From: JBEKTY01 sp049515555 | GTDB lineage: Bacteria; Planctomycetota; Planctomycetia; Pirellulales; Thermoguttaceae | Assembly (NCBI GenBank): GCA_049515555.1 | Contig: JBEKTY010000001.1 | Span: 62,001-126,000 of the forward strand | DNA length: 64,000 nucleotides | Direction: 5' to 3' | In this document: piece by piece, positions 34,386 through 44,000 of the stretch | How positions within the stretch are numbered: the first letter of the stretch is position 1 | Layout: every line of letters starts with the position of its first letter | The notes under the pieces: model-generated | What the model was told of the DNA's origin: nothing | Seen by the model: only the letters and a program-made list of their open reading frames with translations | The model's database searches: none | Translations under genes and position numbers: made by a program

Positions 34386-34897
34386 GGTCGTTCCTCCCGC
34401 AAGAGATCGTGCAGCATGGCCCTGGCACGCACCAGGCGTTGCCTGACCGCCGCTTCCGTGGCGCCCAGGGAAGCCGCCACGCCCGAACAGTCGCGCCCAT
34501 CCAGGTAGTAAAGGGCGATGGTTTCACGGTAGCGCTGCGGAAGTCTTTGCACGGCCTCGTGCAGGCGCTCCCACGGCACACTGCCGCTGGCAGGCGAAAT
34601 CTGCGGCTCCGCCCGGAGCGGCTCGGCCCGTTTCCGCCGGCGGTGGAAGTCGATGCACTGGCGGCGGGCGGCCTGCAACAGCCAGGCACGGGCTCGGCCG
34701 GGCTCGCGCAGGCTTGACATCTTGGCAATCGCTTTCAGGAAAACGGCTTGCACGAGGTCTTCGGCGTCGTGATAGTTCCGGGTATTGGCCAGGCAGACGG
34801 CGAATACCGCCGGGGCGTGAAGGCGGAACAGAGCGTCAGGCGTCGCCGTATCGCGATCATCCGCTGCCGGTTCAGCCCCGGGCCTGTTTGGATCCAC
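34382..34897 (-). CDS. ECF sigma factor (cassette f)
   Basis: Regions 2 (YHDAEDLVQAVFLKAIAKM, RAWLLQAARRQCIDFH) and 4 (RLPQRYRETIALYYLDG, DCSGVAASLGATEAAVRQRL) are clear. A GTG at 34897 (VDPNRPGAEP) is chosen because GGAGGAA lies five bases upstream. An ATG at 34990 would add 31 residues unrelated to sigma factors. The product is 171 residues, coupled by ATGA to its anti-sigma gene. Confidence 0.88.
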   Translation of the reverse strand: MDPNRPGAEPAADDRDTATPDALFRLHAPAVFAVCLANTRNYHDAEDLVQAVFLKAIAKMSSLREPGRARAWLLQAARRQCIDFHRRRKRAEPLRAEPQISPASGSVPWERLHEAVQRLPQRYRETIALYYLDGRDCSGVAASLGATEAAVRQRLVRARAMLHDLLREERP

Positions 34898-34982
34898 CTG
34901 CTTCCTCCAAGAACAAGACGCAACGAGGCCCCGCAATGTGACATCTCGTGCGTCTTCGGCGTAGATTATGGAGCGACTTGTT

Positions 34983-35017
34983 GGCCGCAATTCATTATGC
35001 TGCCGGGAATTGCGGCC
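34983..35017. terminator. Hairpin with 11-bp perfect arms
   Basis: GGCCGCAATTC (34983-34993) pairs with GAATTGCGGCC (35007-35017) across a 13-base loop. It lies 125 bp beyond the stop of the exported-protein gene at 35143 and before the sigma-f start. No T-run follows, so a terminator is only possible; an operator or processing site is equally open. The rest of the 34898-35142 gap shows nothing recognisable. Confidence 0.35.
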
Positions 35018-35142
35018 GCAAGCCGGACTGCCACCGAGAGCGTGACCGTTTACGAAGTCAGAACCGGAAAAGAGACTCCTATCGATTTTTGGTGTCCCGA
35101 GAAGTGTAAATCAGTGGGAGTCCCCATTTCCGGCCCGACCTA

Positions 35143-36948
35143 TCAGGGCTGCGGGGCCGGTTGGGCCTTGTGTCGCATGGCAGCGGCGTAATTGCCCACA
35201 GCCTCGACCACCGCCGCGGGCACGACCAACTCGATCTGCAACTGGCCGGCCGACACCTCGGCCGCCAACCCGATCGGCTGCGTGGCGGGGAACGGGGGGA
35301 TCTGCGGCAGGGCAACTGCCACTGGCACAACAAAAGCGATCACGCGACTGGCGAGGCTAACGCACCCCTGCGGGCTGATGCAGGCCACGAGTTGTGCGCC
35401 GCTGGGGAGCAAGGCCAGCGTCTTGGCCACTTCGGGCTCCGCGGCAATGCCGCTCGCTGGCTGCTCGATCACCCGAAGGCCCTGCAGCAGCCGCTCGCGA
35501 CTGGTGTTGGCCATGATGATCGTATGCTGATCGGCGACAGCGAGATAGGTGGTCATCTTGCCGCCGTGGCCAATCAACTTGCCCATCAGTTCCGCGGTGT
35601 CCGGCATACCCGGGGTCTTGATCCGCGGCATGGTGGTCTTCACTTCCAGGCCCGGCTTGCCTTCCACAACAATCTTCTGCACCTCGGTCGGAGCAAGGAC
35701 CGTGTCTTTCGCGCCACGGATAATCTTGTTGGCTTCCACTATGCTCGCTTCATGCTCGGCCAAGTATCGCGCGGCATCGTCCACGCGGAAGCGGGCCGTT
35801 GTGTTGTCGTATAACCCGCTCTCCGGCTTCCCCACGCCCAGGATCATCGCGGCTTCGCGCAATTGCCTGGAGGAACGGAGGGTCACGGCAGCGAACTTGT
35901 CAACCTCTTCCTTGGTGAGTCCATAGAGTTGCGAGTTCTGTCTCATCATGTCGAGGGAGAACTCGGTTGCGGCCTGCATGAAATCGGCCGGCAACACGAC
36001 GCCGCTGGTGACCACGACGGGCTCGGCGGGCAGGCCGGCGAGGAGATTTCCAGTGGCCGGCTGGATGCGGGCCGACCATTGGGCCGCCGCTTGCCCGGGC
36101 GTGAAACGGAGTTGGCTGCGGATGCGGATCTCGCCCTCCTTGCCAAGCTGGGCCGCGACGGTCAAGACCTGCACTTCTCTTTCCGCCGCTTGTAGGATCT
36201 TGCCATAGACATCGAAGCCCGCCGTGGCGCGTTTTGCCTGCTCACCCGTCATGCTCATGGCGACCTTGTTGCACTGATCCAGTTGCTTCCTGGCCATGCC
36301 GGAGAAAAGCTTGACGCCGCGGGCGGTCGTGATCGCCACTGCGTCGTTTTCGGTCAGCCACGGCTCCCACTGGGCCAGTTCCGCGGCGATGCTGCCTTTG
36401 GCGTCCAGCACTTTCTCCAAGGCCGTGCGATGCCGCGGTTCGGCGAAGACCGCATAGGCCCCGCGCTTGCCCATCAGGGCCTCACGTCCTGGCACCCAAG
36501 GCCGCATCGGCACCGACAGCCGCGGGCCGGGTTTGCCCTCGCGCTCCCGAAACCGGACCTCGACGATCTTCTCCGCCGGCTTATCGGGCCGGAGGCGTTC
36601 GAGGACCCGTTGATAATCGCTGACGGGCAGGAGGAGAACAACTGCCGGCTGCGCGGCCTCGCCTTCGCCGGGCATGACGACAAGGATCGCGCTGCCGCGG
36701 GAATCGAAGGCATTCCCGATGCCGGCGCCGGCCTGCAACTGCTCCAGCAAAGGCGGGATGGGAGCCTTCAGCAAGCGGCCGAGGTTCTGCATCTTCGCAT
36801 CAAGCTGATCCAAGCGTTGCAGGACCACCACCTGCAGGACGTCGTCGGGAATAACCTGAAACACGCTGTCGGCGGCTTGGGCCGAGATCGTCATCAACAC
36901 CGCCAGCACTGTGGCCGGCACCATGGCAGCGAAATGGCTTCTAATCAT
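35143..36948 (-). CDS. Exported protein of unknown function, third gene of cassette g
   Basis: The 601-residue product starts at MIRSHFAAMVPATVLAVLM, a signal peptide ending near AQA. A GGGGA site precedes the ATG. The first part (DSVFQVIPDDVLQVVVLQRL, GSAILVVMPGEGEAAQPAVV) resembles planctomycete exported proteins that monitor per-item values, but no named family is recognised. No catalytic motif or further membrane segment is evident. It follows the RDD-kinase gene by 111 bp on the same strand, so it may be the periplasmic output or sensor of that cassette. Confidence 0.72.
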   Translation of the reverse strand: MIRSHFAAMVPATVLAVLMTISAQAADSVFQVIPDDVLQVVVLQRLDQLDAKMQNLGRLLKAPIPPLLEQLQAGAGIGNAFDSRGSAILVVMPGEGEAAQPAVVLLLPVSDYQRVLERLRPDKPAEKIVEVRFREREGKPGPRLSVPMRPWVPGREALMGKRGAYAVFAEPRHRTALEKVLDAKGSIAAELAQWEPWLTENDAVAITTARGVKLFSGMARKQLDQCNKVAMSMTGEQAKRATAGFDVYGKILQAAEREVQVLTVAAQLGKEGEIRIRSQLRFTPGQAAAQWSARIQPATGNLLAGLPAEPVVVTSGVVLPADFMQAATEFSLDMMRQNSQLYGLTKEEVDKFAAVTLRSSRQLREAAMILGVGKPESGLYDNTTARFRVDDAARYLAEHEASIVEANKIIRGAKDTVLAPTEVQKIVVEGKPGLEVKTTMPRIKTPGMPDTAELMGKLIGHGGKMTTYLAVADQHTIIMANTSRERLLQGLRVIEQPASGIAAEPEVAKTLALLPSGAQLVACISPQGCVSLASRVIAFVVPVAVALPQIPPFPATQPIGLAAEVSAGQLQIELVVPAAVVEAVGNYAAAMRHKAQPAPQP

Positions 36949-37059
36949 GGATTGTCCCCTTTTCACGAGGGTCCTTGCTTTTGTCGCAGTCACCTGGACC
37001 CCGCCACGATGGCGCGACGAACTTACGTTTCGTTCTTTGTTTCCTCGGTCTTATTCTGA

Positions 37060-40000
37060 CTATCGCGGCACGGGCCAGGTTCCGGCGAAGTGGTCCGGCA
37101 GGCCGCGCTTCGGCAAAGCCACGGAGAGAACCGTCAGCCCGCAATATAGCCCACAATACAGCCGGAACAGCAAAGCATGAGACGCTACGGGGTCGCGCTC
37201 GCCGGAACAGAGCATGAGACCCAAGAAGAGTGCCAGCCATAAGGGGCTCCATGCGGCAAGTCCCCGCCAAAACACGCGCAGGCGGGAGGCCGGCCGGCCA
37301 TCCTGCCGGACGAAAGTCATGCCCGCCATGCGCAATACCAACCCGCCGCGAAACAGCAGTGCGGCGATCAATGCCGGAATGCAGACATAGGCCGTCAGCA
37401 TCGCCATCACGATGAAGAGCGGACGCGGACGCGAGGCTTCCTCGAACGTGCGGAGGTGCGGTTCCAAAGCGGCATCGGCGTCGGCGATTTCTGCCTTCGT
37501 CGGCGAGGGATGCTCGGCAATGCTCTGCTCGGCAAACCGCCGCGCATCTCCGCAGATCAACGATGACGCAATCGGGTCGTTCCAAGAGTCGTTGTTGGCG
37601 ATGGTCGCGCCGTAATGGCTGGCAATGAAGATGGCGAGCTGGCGGTCGGTGAAGGTCTTCTTCTCGTGCCCGGCCCTGTTCGCTCCGCCCTTTTCCACGG
37701 CCCAGTAATGCCGCGCCTGCAACAAATGGGAGAGTTCCATGATGCCGGGGTGGCTCTGTTGGAGCATGGTCAGGCTGAAGGACATAAGAACACTCGTCAG
37801 CACGGGAAAGGCCATACACCCTGCGACAAGAGCGGCACGCCGCAACCGTGAGACCGCGGCTACGCGCCGCAGAAGCGGCTGGATCGCGCCGGCGACGGCA
37901 TCCGCGGAGGAAAGCTGGGGCAGGTTCTTCAGATAATTGCGGGCGTGCAGCGGCAAGGGAACGGCCGGCTCGCCGGCGGTTCTCGCGACGGCGTCCGCCC
38001 GGCCTTCCAACGCGGCAACGGCGACTTCGCCGAGAAAGCGTTGTGTCCGTCCCGTTTCCGGCCGGGAAAGGGAGTCGGGGGTGATGGCGGCTTGATGAAG
38101 ACTGGCCGTTGCAAGGCCCGGGGCGGGAAAGTCGAGCAGCTTGGCCCGGCCGTCGCCGGTGATCCACACGCGATCCAGCGCCAGCACCGGCGGCAGCGTG
38201 CCGTCCTTTTCCGCCGCGCTGAGTTCTCTGGCCAGATCATGGAGCCAGAACCGCACCTGGCTCCAGGGCTGGCGGTGCTGGACCAGGCCCACGAGCGGCT
38301 GTCCGCTCACGCCTTCGAAGGCATCCCAGTTCTCCTCCGGCGAGCGCCGCCCCGTGAGCCAGCGCAAGCGGCCCACACGGCCGATATTCCGCAAGGGCGC
38401 GGCGACGGGCGGAGTGCCGGGCGGCACCGTGCGGATCCACACCTTGCGCAACAGGCGGAGGTCATAGCCCAATAGCCACTGCCCGCCGGCGCTTGCCTCC
38501 CATGTCTCCAACACGTGGTACGGCCCGACCGCGGGCTTAGCCTCAACGGCCGGCGGCGGCATTTCGGCGGCCGAAGGCACGAGCCGCGATTGGAGTGCCG
38601 CCCGGGAAATCACGCGCGTCTTGGTAACCAGATCCTGCACGGCGGCAAAGCCGTTCCGCCGGCGGGCCGTCGAGAACAGCAACGCCAGCACGAGATAAGA
38701 CGAAAACCCGATCAATACCTGAATTGCCATCGAACTCTTCATGACCGCCATTGGATTACCGCCGGAAGCGATCCAGGACGGCAACGCCGGCAACGCAACA
38801 TACAGCAAGGCCCGCAACAAGGCCCGCGGGAAGCCGGGCGGATTCTTGTCCGGCCTGACGACGCGGAGGCCGCAGAGGGCCTTGCCAACGGAAGCGCCCC
38901 AAATGCCCTCGAACACCGCGTAATAGAGAAGGGCTGCGCACAGACCCCCAAGCATCCAGAGCCACCACTGGTTCGGCGAACCCTCATGGGCAAGCGCAAA
39001 GTAACCCATCGGGCTTCCAAACCACAGCCACATGGCCGCCGCGCCGACGAAAGCGATGGCAAAATGGTCCAGCGCGCCGGCAAGGAAGCGAAGGCTCAGG
39101 GTCGCCGGCGTGGGCGCGGCCGAGCCATAGGGGGCCAGCGCCTGGCGGAGATCGTCGTAGCTCTTGAAGCGATCCCCCGGCTGTTTGGCCAGGCAACGCT
39201 GGATCACGCCCGAGAGGCCCTTGGGGATTTCTTTTCGGAAGGTGCGCGGCAACGGCACCGGCTTTTCCAGCACATTGGCGGTGAGCTGCACAATGTTGTG
39301 TCCCTCGAACGGCACGCGGCCGGTGAGCAGATAGAAGAGCGTCCCGCCGACCGAGTACATGTCCGCACGAGCGCTCAGCTCCTCGCCGCGAAGTTGTTCC
39401 GGCGCGCAAAACGCCGGGGTCCCCACCATCGTGCCGGCCGCCGTGAGGTTGCTTTCGGCTCGCGCCGCCGTGGAAATGGAGAGGCCGAAGTCGCCGATCT
39501 TGATTGTGCCGTCGGTGTCCTCGAAGCAGTTGCCCGGCTTGATGTCACGGTGCAAGATGCCGATCGCGTGCGCCGCTTCCAGGCCGGCGATGATTTGCAG
39601 GATGGCGTCGACGGCGGCGGGCACTGGCATCGGGCCGTGGTCTTTCACCCGCTGCTGCAGCGTGCCGCCGGAGACGAGTTCCATGGCGATGGTCGGCGTG
39701 CCGTCGATTTCCTCGGTGCCGTAAACGTAAACGCTGTTCGGATGGTTGATCGAGGCAGCCAGTCGTCCCTCGCGCAAGAATCGGGCGCGGTCTTGAGGCG
39801 AGTCAAACTGCCGACCTAGCACCTTCAGTGCCACCCGCCGACCCGTGTCCTGCTCCTCGGCCTCGTAGACCACGCCCATGCCGCCCCGGCCCAGTAGGCG
39901 GAGGATGTGATACGGGCCGAACCGCTCGCCGGCCTCCGGCAAGGCGCGCCGGCGTCCGGCTCCCCCGGCGGCAGTAACGGTCGCGTCCGGGTCTGTTTGG

Positions 40001-40104
40001 CTGCCCAGGCCGGCTTGCAGCAGGCAGCGGGGGCACAGACCACGCACCGCGTCGTCTGCCAGTTCCGCTCCGCATTCCGCGCAGGTGTTGCGTGGTTCGT
40101 CCAT
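37060..40104 (-). CDS. Ser/Thr kinase with two RDD-type membrane blocks and a degenerate second kinase domain
   Basis: The 1,014-residue product begins with a zinc ribbon (CAECG at 8-12, CPRC at 24-27). A full kinase domain follows (GRGGMG, K94, HRD 185-187, DFG 205-207). A first multi-helix membrane block (~335-500) contains RDD-like motifs. A second kinase-like domain (~525-745) has LDRVWITGDGRAKLLDF where HRD and DFG would be expected and lacks the catalytic residues, so it is probably a pseudokinase. A second RDD-like membrane block (~765-1010) ends the protein. It sits 75 bp after an ECF sigma gene. The role is likely membrane signalling linked to that sigma factor. Confidence 0.85.
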   Translation of the reverse strand: MDEPRNTCAECGAELADDAVRGLCPRCLLQAGLGSQTDPDATVTAAGGAGRRRALPEAGERFGPYHILRLLGRGGMGVVYEAEEQDTGRRVALKVLGRQFDSPQDRARFLREGRLAASINHPNSVYVYGTEEIDGTPTIAMELVSGGTLQQRVKDHGPMPVPAAVDAILQIIAGLEAAHAIGILHRDIKPGNCFEDTDGTIKIGDFGLSISTAARAESNLTAAGTMVGTPAFCAPEQLRGEELSARADMYSVGGTLFYLLTGRVPFEGHNIVQLTANVLEKPVPLPRTFRKEIPKGLSGVIQRCLAKQPGDRFKSYDDLRQALAPYGSAAPTPATLSLRFLAGALDHFAIAFVGAAAMWLWFGSPMGYFALAHEGSPNQWWLWMLGGLCAALLYYAVFEGIWGASVGKALCGLRVVRPDKNPPGFPRALLRALLYVALPALPSWIASGGNPMAVMKSSMAIQVLIGFSSYLVLALLFSTARRRNGFAAVQDLVTKTRVISRAALQSRLVPSAAEMPPPAVEAKPAVGPYHVLETWEASAGGQWLLGYDLRLLRKVWIRTVPPGTPPVAAPLRNIGRVGRLRWLTGRRSPEENWDAFEGVSGQPLVGLVQHRQPWSQVRFWLHDLARELSAAEKDGTLPPVLALDRVWITGDGRAKLLDFPAPGLATASLHQAAITPDSLSRPETGRTQRFLGEVAVAALEGRADAVARTAGEPAVPLPLHARNYLKNLPQLSSADAVAGAIQPLLRRVAAVSRLRRAALVAGCMAFPVLTSVLMSFSLTMLQQSHPGIMELSHLLQARHYWAVEKGGANRAGHEKKTFTDRQLAIFIASHYGATIANNDSWNDPIASSLICGDARRFAEQSIAEHPSPTKAEIADADAALEPHLRTFEEASRPRPLFIVMAMLTAYVCIPALIAALLFRGGLVLRMAGMTFVRQDGRPASRLRVFWRGLAAWSPLWLALFLGLMLCSGERDPVASHALLFRLYCGLYCGLTVLSVALPKRGLPDHFAGTWPVPR

Positions 40105-40179
40105 AGGCTCCCTCGCACAAGGTTTCGTCCCAATCTTTACAGACAGAAACCGACGCGAAGGTTACAGCGATTTGCTGTT

Positions 40180-40926
40180 TTATTTTCCCAGCGCAGAAAA
40201 CAATTGACGGATCTCGTCGTCAATCTCCGCCGGGGCAGCCACGGTTTGCGCGATTTCATCCCGGAGCACCCCCCGATAGCGTCGGCGCAGGCGATGGACA
40301 GCCACCCTGACCGCCCCTTCGGTCATGCCCAGCCTGGCCGCCAGATCGGCGTAAGGCAGCGCGTGGCTGTCGCCCGTCAGGCAGTCCTGCAACTGCTCGA
40401 GAATCGCCCGTTTGCCCGTCGTTTCATACTCTTCGCTCAATCGCGTCAACACCTGGTCGAGCAGGGTCAAGGCCCAGCGTCGCTCAAAGAGTCTTTCGGG
40501 AGTGGCATTGTCTTGCGGTTCCCGGCGGTAACGGTCCTCGGCTCCGAGGGTGTCCAGCGGAACCAACGTGCGCCCGCCGCCGCGCTTCAGGGTCTTGGCG
40601 CGGGCCCACTCCTTGGACAAGAAGTGCTTCATGGCCGCCAGGAGAAACGAGCGGAACTTGCCCTTCGAGCGGTCTACGTCGCCAAGATAGTCCTTCTCCA
40701 GGAGCCGCGTGAAGAATTCCTGCGTCAGATCCTGGGCATCGTGCGGCCCGTGACCGTGCCGGCGGATGAAGGCGTAGAGCGGATACCAATAGACCTGGCA
40801 AAGCTGGGCAAGCGCCTCCCGGCCGTGGGCATCCTCGCTGCCGGCCGCCGCCAGCACGAGACTCCAATGGGTTGTCGTAAACCGGCCGCCGCCAGCGGAA
40901 GAAGGATCTTGCGCGTCGTTGGCCAT
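40180..40926 (-). CDS. ECF-type sigma factor (cassette g, kinase-linked)
   Basis: The 248-residue protein starts MANDAQDPSSAGGGRFTTTH after a GAGGAGG site. It has the signature TTHWSLVLAA and DAQDLTQEFFTRLLEKDYL of a planctomycete kinase-associated sigma group, then FRSFLLAAMKHFLSKEWARA. Region 4 includes PYADLAARLGMTEGAVRVAV. It precedes the RDD kinase by 75 bp. It is longer than the others, with an extra acidic/aromatic region between the sigma domains. Confidence 0.9.
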   Translation of the reverse strand: MANDAQDPSSAGGGRFTTTHWSLVLAAAGSEDAHGREALAQLCQVYWYPLYAFIRRHGHGPHDAQDLTQEFFTRLLEKDYLGDVDRSKGKFRSFLLAAMKHFLSKEWARAKTLKRGGGRTLVPLDTLGAEDRYRREPQDNATPERLFERRWALTLLDQVLTRLSEEYETTGKRAILEQLQDCLTGDSHALPYADLAARLGMTEGAVRVAVHRLRRRYRGVLRDEIAQTVAAPAEIDDEIRQLFSALGK

Positions 40927-41041
40927 GGCGCCTCCTCGAAGGGAGAGCGGAGAACGTCGGTTTTCGGAAACCCCCTAGAACTCTGGCTCCGCAGGATTAC
41001 CCTCAACATAGCGGGGGTCCGCAGGGTGTCAAGAGAAGCGG

Positions 41042-44000
41042 CTATTGCTTCGACTTCTCCGTGCCGGACGGCGGCGGCTGACGCAACTGGGCCAGCAGAT
41101 CGGCGATCTCGCGGTGCACCTCGGTCGTCTGCTCGACGACCAAGGCGTCGGCACAGCCTTTGATGCCGATGACGGTTCCCGGTCCGCCTGTCTCTTCCCA
41201 CATTGTCGGGGCAACCGTCTGAGTCAGCATCTTCACCAGGTTCTCGACGCTCCGCCCCCGCGTGACCAGATCGCCCGCGGGATAGATGGCCGCCGACAAT
41301 CTCGACGATGCGGTATCTTCGGAGGTGATGACCAGGCTGTCTGCCTCGACGCTATAGGTCAGCCCAAGACCCTTGAGCGTCATACCGAGCAGGCGGTCCA
41401 ATGGAATGTCGGTAAACCTCTGCGCAACCGGCACTGACGGTTTCACGCCGATGCTCGCCAGGCCACCGCGGTCAAGGAACACATTCACCCGGCTTTGATC
41501 GCGGACGTAATCCACCACGTCCTGCAGGGGCGTCTTGTCAAATTCAATTGTAAGCTTCTTTTGCAATGCTGCGCGGACTGCCTCGGTCTGGGGTGTCTGC
41601 CGCCAATAGCCTTCGTGGGAAACGGCCACCGGCAGTTTCGCGGCGGGCTGAGAAGCCACGGTCCGCAGATCGGCCAGGAACTCTGCTACGCGGCGATGCG
41701 CCTGCTGGCTCTGGGAGATCACCAGGGCCTCTCGGCCGGCAGCCCGGTCGGCCACGACCGAGCCCATCCCGCCGTTCTTGTCCCAACTTTTCGACGAAAC
41801 GATTTCAACGATCAACTCGCCTAGCTTTTCGCTGTCGGTTGTCAGATCCGAAACGGGATAGACCTTCGTGGTCAAGTGGCTTTCGACCGCTTCGGGCGTA
41901 GTGATCAGCAGGCTCTGGTCGCGCACTGCCCACGTCAGTCCCAACTGCGGCAGCGTCAGGTCCAGGAGCGAGCGAAGCGGGATGCCGCGCAGGTTCATCT
42001 TCACAGGTATGCTGGTGGCGATGTTCGCGTCCTTCAGGGCCTTCTTGTCGAGGGAGACATTGATCTTATGGTAGTCGGCTATAAAGTCGACGACGTCGGT
42101 CAGCGGCGTAGCGACGAATTCGATCTCGGCTATCGCCGAAAGTGCCTTCTCGACGGGGCCCTCCGCGGCCGGCGGCGGCGTGTGCCGACCCGGTTGGCCT
42201 GGAGGCAAGGTGACGACCGCCGAGGGCGATTCCCCGGGCTGGCCGGCCGGCGGCTGACTCAATGCCGTCGCCTTCTCCGGCCTGACGATCATCCCGGGGT
42301 GCGCGCGCTGCAAGCCGGATACGATCACCCAGTCCTCCGCCTTCAAGCCCTCGGTCACGACCCGCAAGCCGTCGTCCAGTTGTCCGGGTTTCACCGTGCG
42401 GCGCTCGACGATGTTTTGATCGCTCACGACGAAGACGAACGGCTGTCCCTGATCGATTCCCAAAGCTCTCTCCGTGATCAGCAGTGCCTTGTGCGGAGCG
42501 CTGATGACCAGGCGGACGCGGGCGAACATTCCAGGCATGAGGAGCCCCTGCTGGTTCGGCAGCATCGCGCGCCAGAGGAGCATACCCCCAGCCTCAACCT
42601 GGTTGCTCACCGACTCGATCTTACCGCGGTAGGGAAAGTCTTTGTCATCGGTCCGGCCGCAGAACACCGGCATGGCGAACTCCCAGTCGGGCTTGCCGTT
42701 GGCAATGCGGCGGAGTCGCACGACGGTGCGCTCGGGGACGTGGAAAGCAACACATACGGGATCGACCGGCACGATCTTGGCGAGGAGCGCGTTGTTGGCC
42801 GTTATCGTGCTGCCGACGCCCAGCAGGGGCTCGCTGATCCTGCCGGCAATGGGCGCTGAAATGCGGGTGTGCGAGAGGGCGAGCGTGGCGAGCTGGATCG
42901 CTGCTTCGGCCGCCTGCACGGCTGCCTTGGCCTCGTCCCGCTCGCTGGCCGCCTTGTCGTACTCCGCCTGGGAAATGGTCTGCCGGGGGAGGAGTTCTGC
43001 CGCCCGCTTGAAGTCCGCGTCCAGCAGCGTGAAATGGGCCTTGGCTTGCTCCAGCTTGGCCGTCGCGCGGTCGTATTCGGCCTGGTACGATCGGGGGTCG
43101 ATCTCCAGCAGCAGGTCCCCTTGCTTGACCTTCATTCCGCCCTTGAAGTGGAGCTTGTCGATGTTGCCGGTGGCTTGGCTGCGAATCTCCGCTTCCCCGG
43201 ATGCCAGAATCTCACCTATGAACTCTTCATAATCGCTGACGTCGCGGACGATCGGCCGGCTGACGGTGACCACTGGCGGAGCCGACGCTTGTGGGGCTGC
43301 CTGGCCCCGCTCTTCGCCTGTGGCAGAGGCACCGGACTTCTTCTCCTTGGGCGGTTCCGGAGGCGGTGGTTGGTACTGCCGAGCGGCGATCTGGAACTGG
43401 AGGTTTGCCGTCATGTAGGGCATGAGCTTGCGGTCCGCGTTCTCAAAGCCATCGACCACCACCGTATAGTATACGACGTTCTGCGCCCTCTGGGCATTCA
43501 TGTGGACCTGCGCCACCTTGCCCTTGAAGAAATCGCCGGGAAGGGCATCGACAGTGAACCGCACTTCCATTCCCGGACGGATCCGGCCGATGTCCGCCTC
43601 ATTGACCGCGGCCCAGACTTGCATGTTTTTCAGGTCCCCGGCGATCAGAAAGAGGCTGGGGGCGTTGGCGTCGGGGGCCACGGTTTGGCCCACGTTGACG
43701 CGGCGATCGATGATGACGCCCTTGATGGGCGACTTGATGATCGTGCTCGCCAGGCTGACTAGGGCCTGATCCAGGGCGACTTGACGCTGGACGACGGCCG
43801 CCTCGGCCGCGGGGACGGAAGTTTTCCCCATCTTCGCCGATTCCAACTCCGCCCTGGCACGGGCGAGACTGGCCTTCTCCTGCTCGACGCGGAGCTTGTA
43901 GAGCGTGTCGTCGATCCGCGCCAAAATCGTGCCCGGTTCGACCGGCGAGCCGAAATCGATCGACTTGCCCTTGTAGCGGGGATCCGTCTTGCCGCGGGGG

